From assembly GCA_963575645.1 (NCBI GenBank), contig OY754464.1, positions 31,883,501 through 31,947,500 on the forward strand: a DNA stretch of 64,000 nucleotides, read 5' to 3'. Position numbers and translations under genes: made by a program. Under the pieces are notes generated by a model. The model was not told where the DNA came from. It ran no database searches and was given only the letters and a program-made list of their open reading frames with translations. The stretch is from Xanthostigma xanthostigma (taxonomy: Eukaryota; Arthropoda; Insecta; Raphidioptera; Raphidiidae). Shown in pieces: positions 11,418 to 21,600 of this stretch (positions are counted from its first letter, which is position 1; every line of letters starts with the position of its first letter).

Positions 11418-12171
11418 CAGTATGGTTTTTTAAAAACCGAACACCCTTTTATTTCTTAGAGGAAGGGTTTTCGAAAAAAAAGTTTCGGACAAAAGTTACA
11501 GGGAATCAAGGGGGAAGAACAGTGATGTAGTTTTTTTTTCGTTTGGTGGAGGTGTCTCCAAAATATCAAGGTCACCTACACTTTCTTAAATACGACCCTG
11601 TATTTTTTATCTAGGATTATTGTTCTTTGGGTCAAAGAGATCAACTCTTGTACCAAACATTTTTGGATTTGATGCCATCGTGAACCGCTGTTTGATTTTC
11701 AATTCATCCCGTTTCCTATTTTAGTGGATTGTGTGAGTCGGAAAAACCCCTGAAAAAGTTTTTCCGACTCACACAATTCACTAAAATAGAAAACGGGATG
11801 AATTTTAGTGGATTGTGTGAGTCGGAAAAACCCCTGAAAAAGTTTTTCCGACTCACACAATCCACTAAAATAGGAAACGGGATGAATTGAGAATCAAACA
11901 GCGGTTCACGATGGCATAAAATCCAAAAATGTTTGGTACAAGAGTTGATCTCTTTGACCTAAAGAACAATAATCCTAGATAAAAAATACAGGGTCGTATT
12001 TAAGAAAGTGTAGGTGACCTTGATATCTTGGAGACACCTCCACCAAACGAAAAAAAAACTACATCACTGTTCTTACCCCTTGATTCCCTGTAACTTTTGT
12101 CCGAAACTTTTTTTTCGAAAAACCTTTCTCTAAGAAATAAAAGGGTGTACGGTTTTTAAAAAACCATACTG
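11418..12171. mobile_element. Foldback element, 754-bp near-perfect palindrome, TA/TATA flanks
   Basis: The left arm starts CAGTATGGTTTTTTAAAAAC and the right arm ends with its reverse complement. The arms agree almost base for base over roughly 300 bp and are flanked by TATA on both sides (11414-11417, 12172-12175), consistent with Tc1/mariner-type insertion at TA. At the centre a hairpin made from GTGTGAGTCGGAAAAAC and its complement occurs twice in direct tandem (units starting near 11721 and 11805). No protein is encoded. Near-identity of the arms implies recent origin or gene conversion. Confidence 0.88.
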
Positions 12172-12179
12172 TATATAAA

Positions 12180-12320
12180 AATCTCGTGTCACGATGTTCG
12201 TCCGCGCTAATCTCTGAAACCCCTAAACCGATATTATTGAAATTTTGTGGTAAATGTGTCTTGCTTGGTCTAACTTACACTATAGGATAGTTTTCATAAT
12301 ATTTTATACAAAATTTGTAA
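12180..12320 (+). repeat. Repeat fragment directly after the foldback
   Basis: The segment after the palindrome (AAACCCCTAAACCGATATTA, ATTGAAATTTTGTGGTAAAT) resembles the R3 theme at 5620-5650 (GAGCCGATTTTATTGAAATT). Short and decayed. Confidence 0.35.
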
Positions 12321-12475
12321 AAAAAACCGTTTTAGTAACACGTAGCGACATCTGATAGAATTTTCTCAAGCTATTGGTTCAGAAGCAAACAAAAAAAACT
12401 GTTTTAGTACCAAGTGACTACATCTGTTAGAATTTGCTCAAAGCTATTAGTTCAAACGCCGGGCCGCAAACGAAA
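12321..12475 (+). repeat. Two-unit tandem repeat, about 75 bp each
   Basis: Two diverged copies of a unit with GTTTTAGTA, then CATCTGWTAGAATTT, then CTCAAGCTATTRGTTCA. The second copy runs into CGCCGGGCCGC. Confidence 0.7.
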
Positions 12476-12555
12476 TACATTTTACAGAATTGTGAAACCG
12501 GGCCCGCTAATAGGTACATAAAAATGTAAGAAATTGTTGAGAGTCGCCACCTCTA

Positions 12556-12785
12556 CAGATCGGACTAACCGACCAACAACTGCTGTTTGCGATTTTCAAT
12601 TACAATTTTATAGGACTTAATATGAACTCGAGTCAATCTAAAAATAGTTCCATTTTATTGAACAGATTCTCTCCTTTTAAATTAATATGAATTAGGTTGG
12701 TCCGAAATTAATATAGATGTAACAATTTGTATGAGCGATACTCAAAGCGTTAATAATGCACATTATATAATATAGTTTAAAACTA
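12556..12785 (-). mobile_element. tRNA-module element R6, fragment without the tRNA part
   Basis: CTAACCGACCAACAACTGCTG, TTTCAATTACAATTTT, GAACTCGAGTCAATCTAAAAA and TAACAATTTGTATGAGCGA correspond in order to the right half of the complete copies at 43580-43830 and 58120-58360. The palindromic terminus is worn away (GCACATTATATAA at 12768) and the tRNA-like box region is absent. Confidence 0.6.
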
Positions 12786-12879
12786 ATTCTCTTCTTTTTA
12801 TGAAAGTTTATTAAGAAAAAATTGTGAGCCGCCGTGGGACGCCTGCTAGATGTGAAACATTTTAAGCGAAATTCTAGTA

Positions 12880-13030
12880 GGTACCTAACTAAATTTCGTC
12901 TTTCACATTTAATAAAATTTAGTAACTAAATTTAGCTATGTAACTAAATTTCACCCTCTCATCTAACTAATTTTAGTATTTAAATTTCGTCTTGTAACTG
13001 AATAACGCTCTGTCGTCTAACGAAAAGTAT
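12880..13030. repeat. Degenerate minisatellite of CTAAATTTCGTC-like units
   Basis: At least six imperfect copies of GTAACTAAATTTCGTC-like units in 150 bp, with varied spacing. Confidence 0.6.
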
Positions 13031-13940
13031 CGTTATAATTGCACGGTTTTACTCCCAACTAAACGTGCCATTAGATGTTTTACATGAAAAAAATAGATTT
13101 GAGAAATTTGAGATTCGAATTTGAATAATCTCTTTACAAATAACAAGGTATTTTCAAAATTTGTTCGTTGCATGAGTTTTCCTGTAACACAATCTTCAGT
13201 TGGTCTTAAGGCTTCAATCCGAAATTTCAAGAAATTACTAACAATTCAAGAATATTAATTAGTCATAATTTTGTGTTATTTTTCTCTTATCAATTTAATC
13301 TAGAACATATTCCAAATAAACATAGTATTATTTCAAACTCGAAGAACTCATTAAAGCTTAACCGATGTTTTGTTACTATGATAATATTTTTGATAAACCA
13401 ACCTCGCTGTCGAAATTTGCGATGGCGCTTTTAATTTTAGTGTGTCAGTGTTGGCATAGCATTTCATTGCCGATCCCATATCTTTTGTTATCAGAACGGT
13501 TTTCTTTTGTATCAATTTTTTACATGTGCCTAAGTCGTGTTCAAAAATACATTTCAGAAACTTTTGAAATTTAAGTTGACTGGTTTGTTTGTTTTATATT
13601 AAAACATCCATCTAAATTTCTCAATTTTCAGAAATATATCTTTTAAATATTTGTACCACATGATAAATATAAAAAAAAATTATAATACCAATAATTATAA
13701 TAATAATCCGTTTAACGTCGGTTTCTCGACTTTATGTCATAACAGTCGCCATTCTATATGTATAAACTTCAACTTTATAATGAATAGCAATGGGCGAATG
13801 AAGGAATTTTTAGACATTCGGATAAGGTAGGCAACTTTTGGGCATATGAGTTTGACAGGTGATCGGCCATGGCCTTGAATAAAGGAACCATCTCGATATT
13901 TATCCGGAATTATTGAGGGAATTTTTTTTTAAAATCTATT
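13031..13940. other. No recognisable feature
   Basis: AT-rich DNA with short frames only; no transposon, tRNA or promoter signals seen. Confidence 0.5.
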
Positions 13941-14051
13941 TAATGCTGACGTTTCGATACGTTTTGTAATAATATCATCTTTAGAGTTTTCAAATGCTGT
14001 CACATTTAAAACTCTGAAGATGATACAAAACGTATCGAAACGTCAACATTA
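13941..14051 (+). repeat. Inverted pair carrying a CTGAAGA-stem-GAAAC motif
   Basis: Arms 13941-13967 and 14025-14051 (TAATG..TGACGTTTCGATACG and complement) enclose a second, weaker pair around AAAACTCT. The right side reads CTGAAGA (14014-14020), T, GATAC (14022-14026), a 5-nt loop, GTATC (14032-14036), GAAA (14037-14040). The left arm in reverse has the same layout with CTAAAGA. The arrangement resembles the catalytic core of a hammerhead ribozyme (CUGANGA, helix II, GAAA) with one extra base before helix II. No partner helix with a cleavage site was identified. Confidence 0.6.
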
Positions 14052-14059
14052 AATGCAAG

Positions 14060-15180
14060 TTTAAAAAATTTCAGTATTGCTTCATTTTCGATTCTTATGC
14101 CACGGAATTTTTTCCAAATACCTATCATTGACTTCAATGGATCACAGTTACTCTATTTATTGAATAGAGTCAAATTCAAGTAATTTCTATAATCGATCTG
14201 TTATCAAATTAGGATTCACGCCCCCACGCCGACTGAGTGAGCTAGTCTGCCAAATAAGCGTTTTTTTAAACTCCTACGTTTCAATCATATAGCAAATCAT
14301 ATTTGCTTGACTGGAAAAGTTGAGCATCGACTATAAAAATGATATTTCAAGATAAAATATAGCGATATTTCAAACGCGTATACTAAGATGAAATTTTTTT
14401 CGAGTAAAACGTTATGCATGTAGAAAATGTGTTCAAAAAATATTTTATTACCGTCTTTTTTATTAAAAAATTACATAAAAAATTAAAAGTGGAGATAATT
14501 AAAAAGATGATAATATGGCATTTGTAAAATGTAGGTATTTGTTTAATACAATGTTTATATTATCATTCCATAAGTTTTTTAATATTTAATGTTATATAAA
14601 TGTTGGTTTCCCTTATTTCACCTTTGTTTCCATTAGATTAAAAATTTAATAAAAAACTAAAGCAGAAAGATAAACCCAATTTTAATTTTAATAAAATACG
14701 ATTCTAGTAGGTACTTATCTACTATGAACTATTTCTTATTGAATCGCAGTTAAGTGTGCTCTCTCAGACTCTTACTTATAACCAAAATATTTCAGTTAAC
14801 ACCAGACAAAATAAGTCAAAATAATCCAGAAAGGATGCGTTAACTTTAATTCGAGCTAACAAAATTTACTTTCAAGTCAAAAGCACGATCGGAAACGTGT
14901 GATAAAGTTCTAGACGGGAGTATTACACAAATTAATGCAGTCGGTTCAAAACCCAACCATTAAAAATGACATTCCCTCAAATACCGCTGAAACAATGGTA
15001 GTCTCTAATTAGACTTTGTGATTATTTGTTTGACGCTTGTTTTAGTACCGATATAATTAATATAAAAGGTCAATAAGTTAAAAAAATTATTAAAATTTTT
15101 TATATGAAAAGATATTGATAAACGTTAACTATCTTATATAGTGCCGCTGTTGTGTTTAGTATGTCTTATTAAAATCATCG
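14060..15180. other. No recognisable feature
   Basis: AT-rich background with no supportable gene or element boundaries. Confidence 0.5.
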
Positions 15181-15255
15181 GTAGTGCATTGTAATGGTTG
15201 CATGCTGGCCTTTATAATTGTTGTGGCCTGTGGGTTCAAGTCTCACCTCTGCTCA
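15181..15255 (+). repeat. Possible tRNA-like SINE head
   Basis: A B-box-like GGGTTCAAGTCTC at 15232-15244 lies about 44 nt after an A-box-like TTGTAATGGTTGCATGC. Stem pairing is poor, so this is not a functional tRNA. A decayed SINE head is the most reasonable reading. Confidence 0.35.
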
Positions 15256-15396
15256 TGGAATTTTGAGATGTCGTTTAGGCCCAGCTTTGATATTTAATGA
15301 TAATGACCAGTTTCCTTATTTTATATGATAGAGCCACCTCTCAAGTGATATTCTCTTGTATATATGTATTTGGACTTATATATTTAATATACCTTT

Positions 15397-17217
15397 AGTC
15401 CAGTCGGTGGAGACAATTTTAAACCAAAAGCTCCAGAAATTCGCAAACAGACTCAAATTTTTTTTGTGAGTAGTTTAAAGTGTACTGATTGAAATAGAAA
15501 AAAGTTCATTCGTCTATCGATTTCCCAAAGTCAAAAAAAAATTTGAAAAAAAATTTTATTTTCGAAATTCTTGAATATTTTAAGCTGGGATAAAGATAGA
15601 GATAAATAAAAAATACTGCCTTGTAGGGGACATTTTTTTCTATAAAAAAGGTATCTTGTACTTTTTTCGTCAGAGCTATAGTTTACCTGGAAAAAAATCG
15701 GAAAGTTAGTAAGTCATCTTGCGTCGGCAAACAAGCAAATAAATCACTTTGCAGAAGCAAGAATCATTAAATTTTACTAAAATGTTTATAACACTATTTG
15801 TCTAGAAATGCATATTCTAAATATTCCAAATAAAAAATTTAAAAAAAAACAAAATTTTCAAAAAAAAATTTCAAAATTTGCAAAAAATTTTCGGAAAATA
15901 AATTTTTTTTGTTTTTGGCGTCGAAACCAATTTTTTTAGGTTTTTTGGACAATTCTAAAGAAAAAAGGTCTCTTATGATTTTCCTATAAAATGCACCATT
16001 TTTGAGATATTAATTCTAATTAGCTTTTTATAAAATCTTTCAAAATTATTAATAATTATCAAAATAATGAAAAAATAATAACAAACAAGTTTTTATTAAG
16101 TAGTCATGGAAAAATTGGTCGATAATTTTATTTATTGAAGAGTTCTAATCAGACGTTAATCAAAGATTTGTTTACCTGTTTTAATTTCCATTGTATTTTT
16201 TACCTAGATACTTTCTTACCTAGCCACATATCACATTCTATTCCTTGAGTATTTATCTTCGTAATGTAATAGTATGAAATTTTATATTCAACGATATAAA
16301 AAGATACAAACGAAAAACCAAAAAAATGTCTGTTTTCTCTTTATGGATGAAAAATCGTTAATATTAAAAAAATTTGAAAACTTAACAAATTTATACTTAG
16401 TGATTCTTAATCAACTTAATTATACCTACGATTTAAAAAAATATACATTGAAATCCGTTAAGTTTTCATCGTGTTACAGAGGTTTAAAAATATTTTTTCC
16501 ATTGAATTCAAGATTCCGAAAAAATTGAAAATAGTAACAAGGGCCGTATTTAATAACGAGATAAGATTTATGGTCAGGAATTTTTATTTATGAAAAAGAA
16601 CATCTAAAGAATAGTTTACCAGGTTCAAAAAAAATTTACGACTTTTCCTTATGTTTAAAAAAAATTATTATTGCAACGTTCGATTTTCGATTCAAATATA
16701 TATCTATACTTGCATTTTTATACATGATATTTTATTCAAAAAAAAAAATTAACTACACCATTGAAAAGTTCAGATTTTCTACTTGCAGATAGGCTATTTG
16801 AATTTTTATTTTATTACTCTATAAGTATGTAAAATATTATATTTCAATACGCCGGACATGAAAAAGTAGGTTCTCGCATGGCTAGCCGAGCATCCTGCGC
16901 GTAAAATAGATACATAGTTTATCGAATTTTTTGCGGTCAAACTATAAGTCGGACGAAAAAAGTATAAGATAACTTTTTTATAGAAAAAAACGTCTTCTAC
17001 AACGTGGTATTTTTTATTTCTTCCTATCTTTTTTAAATTTCAAAATATCAAAGAATTTTGAAAATCAAAATGATTTTCAATATTTTTTTTTATTTTGGGA
17101 AATCGATAGACGAATGAACTTTTTTTTATTTCAATCAGTACACTTTAAACTACTTATTAAAAAAAAATTCAGCCTGTTTGCGAATTTCTGGAGCTTTTTA
17201 TCTCCACCGATTGGACT
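15397..17217. mobile_element. 1.8-kb element with ~300-bp terminal inverted repeats
   Basis: The left end starts AGTCCAGTCGGTGGAG and the right end finishes CTCCACCGATTGGACT. Arms 15397-15705 and 16919-17217 can be followed in inverse order through landmarks such as GCTCCAGAAATTCGCAAACAG, ATTCGTCTATCGATTTCCCA and CGAAAAAAGTA. Similarity is moderate, so the copy is old. The 1.2-kb interior is AT-rich. An 84-codon frame at 16274-16528 has no recognisable domain and is likely chance. Near 16114 it contains the ATTGGTCGATAATTTTATTT word shared by other loci. No exact target duplication is seen, and no transposase or polymerase remains. Confidence 0.7.
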
Positions 17218-17282
17218 ACTTGTAAAGTCAAGACATCGGTTTCTAAGTGATGAGACTGCGGTTAGTTAGATCTCCCAGTATT

Positions 17283-18012
17283 ACACATACCGCTAAACTA
17301 GCAGTATGTGCTCTATTATCGCTTTGTGCTTCAAAGCTGACTTGTTCATACAAGAAGTTATATCTAAGTTAATTTCACATGAAATTCATTCAAATTGTAG
17401 TTTTTTGAAGAGAGGAAATTCTGTTCTATAAACCGGATCCAGTTTAGATCGATTCGAGATCATAATTACTACTAAAAATGTAATTGAAAATCACGAACAG
17501 CAGTTGTCGGTTGGTCTGTACGTATCTACGGATGTACGTATGTATAGATGTACGGTATTTATGGATGTACGTATGTATGGATGGACGTATACACGTCCGA
17601 GCTCTACAGATTGCAATTTTAGATGGATCGCCTTAGTTTATATTTTATTCACTTTGTTTATTTAAATTCACTGAAATGTGTTCAGTAGTTTAATTTTTGT
17701 AGAGAATTTTATTTTTATTCCATAGAATACGTGCTATACTTCTATACCACGATAACAGCGGCATGAGGTAAGAGCGCTATGGCTCAGTGGATAAAGCGTC
17801 AGACTAGTAGTGGCAAGGTCCCGGATTCGTTTCCTGCCGCGACATCGTTGATTTTTTTTATTCCATTTTTTTCCACTTAATTTTTATATATTATATTTTT
17901 CATACATTTTTATTTATTTTTTTAATTTAAATTATTTTTGTTTATTTTTTCAGTTGTTTTTTTAAATATTTTTTTCAAATTTCATTATGGAGTGAGAAAC
18001 TTGCGGGATGTA
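17283..18012 (+). mobile_element. tRNA-module element R6, complete copy
   Basis: It starts with a hairpin (CACATACCGCTA..TAGCAGTATGTG, 17284-17310) and ends CTTGCGGGATGTA. A 7-bp direct repeat CAGTATT flanks it (17276-17282, 18013-18019). The ends share ACATMCCGC as a short inverted repeat. A minisatellite of GGATGTACGTATGTAT-like units (17525-17590) precedes the tRNA-like box region at 17774-17842, then a T-rich tail of about 150 bp. Two other copies (41795-43827 and 57525-58360, both minus) have the same order of parts. It combines a pol III-type promoter module with inverted-repeat ends and does not fit a standard SINE. Confidence 0.7.
17774..17842 (+). repeat. tRNA-like module inside R6
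   Basis: A box TGGCTCAGTGGATAAAG at 17780-17796 and B-box-like GGATTCGTTTCC at 17823-17834, spaced 43 nt as in tRNA genes. The T-arm mismatches and lack of a good acceptor stem argue against a functional tRNA. Confidence 0.65.
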
Positions 18013-18019
18013 CAGTATT

Positions 18020-18699
18020 GGTTTTGTCAACTATTTGTTATTTATGCTAAAATAACGAGAATGGGCTTATAATATTTTTTTTTAAGTGCAATTTTATCGT
18101 AACCGCTACCTATTTTTCAATGGAAAACATTATTTGACTAAAAAGTTTTGTGCAATTATTGTTGACAAGCTGTTTATAGAAAATGTTACTAAGTTCAACC
18201 ACACACAAACGTTTCAAAGGTTTCTCTTAATTCTGATTGGTGGAAATAAAACTGTTAGATAAGTTCTTTGAGTGACCTTTCTCTAAACAAGATTATTATA
18301 ATAATGAACTGACTTCGAACACACAAAGGTCTACACATATCAGATATTATGTTACAGATTGGTTTGCGTTCAAAAGGAAAATGCTGACAAAGTGAAGTCA
18401 CTTTACATATTTCTCAAAGCAAAATCTGTAATCTACTTATATAACATATGTAGACGAGTGTATAGAGTAGTAAAATTGGATTCATAGTCATGGAAATTAT
18501 TCTCATGAAACCGCTTAAATTAATTATTATATAATATGTATATTATGCAATTTACTAGTTTAGGCGAATTAGATATAAAAATGGTATTTAGATGAAAAAT
18601 GTAGACAAAGGTTATTTTGCGGAAAATTGCCGACAGTTATCTCTTTAACAATATACTAAAACCCCATTCTTTCCTGTCTCTGATTAATTTTTATAGGGA
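18020..18699. other. No recognisable feature
   Basis: AT-rich background; no frames or motifs worth calling. Confidence 0.5.
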
Positions 18700-18965
18700 T
18701 GAAACCACCCCGTAAATTATATTTTTGCAAAAATTAGAACACTATCTATTTTAGGACAATAAAGGTCATTATTAGTGTATTTGCCATAAGGCACTTACAC
18801 TATTGGCGTCGGTCGGATGGCGGGACCTAGGGGTCGGACTAAAATTTCTCGACGTTTCATAGCCTCCTAAGAAGTTTGACATCATTTTTGGAAAATTCTA
18901 TTTTACATATGTATCAAAATAGAAATCAACAAAAAAAAAAAGACGGGTTGCACTCCGGCAGTGCC
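18700..18965 (+). repeat. Dispersed repeat family R3, copy 2
   Basis: TTAGTGTATTTGCCATAAGG, GGCGTCGGTCGGATGGCGGG and CGACGTTTCATAGCCTCCT match 53500-53620, 49083-49163 and, in reverse, 5845-5910. Confidence 0.7.
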
Positions 18966-18992
18966 GGCAGAAGTAAAAACTTGAATGTTAAC

Positions 18993-19190
18993 GTTTACGA
19001 ATTTTCGATCAGGTCACGTGTCCTGACGCGAGTTTAACATTTTTTACCCATTACAAAAAAAGCGTACAAAAATTTTCGTCTTACGAATTTTGTCTTACGA
19101 TTTTCGTCTTACGATTTTTCGATCAGGTCACGTGTCCTGACGCGAGTTTAACATTTTTTACTCATTACAAAAAAAGTGTACAAGGCCGCT
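18993..19190 (+). repeat. Direct repeat pair (~75 bp units) plus TCTTACGA minirepeat
   Basis: The unit TTTTCGATCAGGTCACGTGTCC..GACGCGAGTTTAACATTTTTTA..CATTACAAAAAAAG occurs at about 18998-19072 and 19115-19187, almost identical. Three TCTTACGAATTT/TTCG words lie between. Upstream sequence (GACGGGTTGCACTCCGGC, 18943) looks like a diverged insect repeat. Confidence 0.8.
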
Positions 19191-19199
19191 AAAGAAATT

Positions 19200-20768
19200 T
19201 TCATTTAAAAAATTATTGATTTATTTAAAGTTTTTTTGACACGCGCTGCGAGTACCTTCTACACCGAGCTAGAAGAAAAGACGGGTAGGCAGAATAATGA
19301 GAACAACAGGGTTCTACTCTTTGGGTACGGAATTGTAAAAATACTTTCTATGGTCCAAAGTTCAAAGTAAACTTCCAGACTGTGATTCTATTTTATAGTG
19401 ATAACATTAGAAGTTATTCGGGTTAGAAAAACTCCAACAACTTATAAATATTTTATTAAATGCAGCAAACAGGAGCATTCCACACAAACAAAAATTAACT
19501 GTCACTACAAGAACTCGAAGTCGAAATCTCCAGGTTATAACTATTGATGTTAAATGAATAAACAATTTGCAATCACGTTTAAAAACTTTTGAATAAAATT
19601 ATTCAGGTTTCACTTAGATGAAATTTTGAATTTTTGGTAACGTAAGATTTAAGACTTCCGTTCAATTCTCTCTATTATAATATAATGTTTATATAGGTAA
19701 TATTATATTATGAAAATTTGAAACTGAAGTATTTCTAAAAGTAGCTTGTTGAAAATATGGAAACATTTTAAAAGTTATACTGGAATATAATATTTCCAAA
19801 CTAAAATTGAAGTGAAAACATTTATCTGCCTACGTTGCGAATGGTTTAGTGAGTATGTAGGTATCAGAATATTCGGGAAAGACAGAAACGGCTTAAGAAG
19901 ATTCTCATTAACAATGATACAGCTGTATAACAACTTTTAGAGCCAATCTAATCCGATTCTTAATTGAAATTCGAAGTTGAGATAAGCTGTGTACTTATAC
20001 AGTTTGTCCTAGCTTCAAATTTCAATCAAGGTACTGCAAACTAGCTTTTGTAATTCTGTGGCTACACAGCGAAGTGGTGTATTTCGGATTATGATTTTTT
20101 TCTGTACCTATAGGCTGCGTGCACAAAGCCTACTAGCGCCGCTAGTAGGTAATAGAGAGTTATTTAACTCACTTTTTACGGAAATCTCGACATGTTTCTC
20201 TGGAGATAAGTCTAAACTTTGGTGTGGCCTTGATGTGTGAAAAAAAATGTAATAAGGAAAACTGCTGTTAATTTTGTATACAATAAAATTCAGATTGTAA
20301 ACCATTATATAAATAGCATAACATAAAATGTACGTGAGAATAATTTATTTATCGATTATGACGTACAATATATAAATAATTAATTTGTTTACACTGACAG
20401 CGTAACGTCAAATTAAAGCGCCAATGATTTTCATTTTACTTAAATCGTCATCAACGGAACAGCCCGGAACACAACAAGCATTTTCAGATCGCCTATTTTT
20501 GCCCGTTTTCAGTGTAATTAAAAAAACATTAGAAAATTATAACCATTTTCACTTTTAATAAACATTGCTCACAGACATACGGAAAATTTGAGTTTGAATT
20601 CCTCTAGTGCTCACCACGAACGCTCGCATCGATAAATTTGTAACTCCGCCTCCTTAGTCCAGATCTTATTATTTTTTTTCTCTGCTTATAGCCATGTTAT
20701 GTTATATAATAACGCAAATTCTAAATTCTTTTTTTGACTGTTTCAAAACTGTTTATTTAACCATCAGT
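19200..20768. other. No recognisable feature
   Basis: AT-rich DNA with frames of at most 65 codons; GC-richer spots around 20115-20145 (CTACTAGCGCCGCTAGTAGG palindrome) and 20450-20515 show no gene structure. Confidence 0.5.
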
Positions 20769-20769
20769 A

Positions 20770-20955
20770 AACATATTTAGTTTAAATCTTTGATTAACGT
20801 TTGATTAGAACTCTTCAATAAATAAAATTATCGACCAATTTTTCAGACAATATATTAACAAAAAATATAATTAATACATTAACCTTTCGATCCGGATTTG
20901 GATCTTCTTCAGAATTGGTCGATAATTTTATTTATTGAACATATTTAGTTTAAAT
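20770..20955 (-). mobile_element. 150-bp insertion with 18-bp target duplication and hammerhead-like motif
   Basis: An exact 18-bp direct repeat AACATATTTAGTTTAAAT (20770-20787 and 20938-20955) brackets a 150-bp insert. Such a long TSD is typical of target-primed retroelements. On the minus strand the insert reads CTGAAGA (20906-20912), A, GATCC, a 6-nt loop, GGATC, GAAA (20885-20888). The insert also carries the 26-bp word TTCAATAAATAAAATTATCG.. and its complement as an inverted pair (20814-20839, 20914-20939). No ORF. A tiny non-autonomous or 5'-truncated member of a Penelope-like or similar family is one possibility. Confidence 0.7.
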
Positions 20956-21004
20956 TTGGCTGGTCTTTATGATCAACATTTTTTTCAAAATTAATATACA
21001 GTTG

Positions 21005-21600
21005 TCTTCGAATAGGTAAAACGACTCTTGTAAAAATAAACATTCATGCAAAATAAACCATGAGAAAGATTTTGTTTACATACAGTATTATTATTACAAT
21101 AGCTAAATATTATGAGGATAACCGTTTAATTTATTTATGCATTCACTAATTCAGTGGAAAAATATGCTGTGTGCTGGAATTTAACCGTAATGATTATTAT
21201 TAGCCTTTGTAAAAATTCTTGATTTAAGTTTTAATTTTTTGGGGCCCTGCTAATTAAAAGACTAATTTCTAACATAATTTCAGTGTAAATATTTAAAAAC
21301 ATATTTTTCTTTAGACTAAAATGCCTTTTATATTGCAAATATGACAAAAAGTTATTGGGAAAAAGTATTTAGAATGAACATCTAGACCCCTATACCCAAT
21401 TTCAAAATTGTCGGCCTACTACGATTTTTCATTTATTTTTTCCAAGATAGTAGTTTTTTGATCAAAAATTTCTTTTGTATTATAAATTTGTTTAGAAAAG
21501 TCTTTCTAAATAAATTATTAATCAAAAACTATCTTGGAAAAAATTGAAATCGAAATTTTTTCACCTTTTACAAGAGTCGTTTCACCTGTCCGGCGATATA
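21005..21600. repeat. Two overlapping inverted repeats
   Basis: GGTAAAACGACTCTTGTAAAA near 21016-21036 is mirrored by TTTTACAAGAGTCGTTTCACC near 21566-21587. A second palindrome with a different centre pairs TTTTTTCCAAGATAGTAG near 21437-21454 with CTATCTTGGAAAAAA near 21528-21542. Probably remnants of small inverted-repeat elements. Confidence 0.55.
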
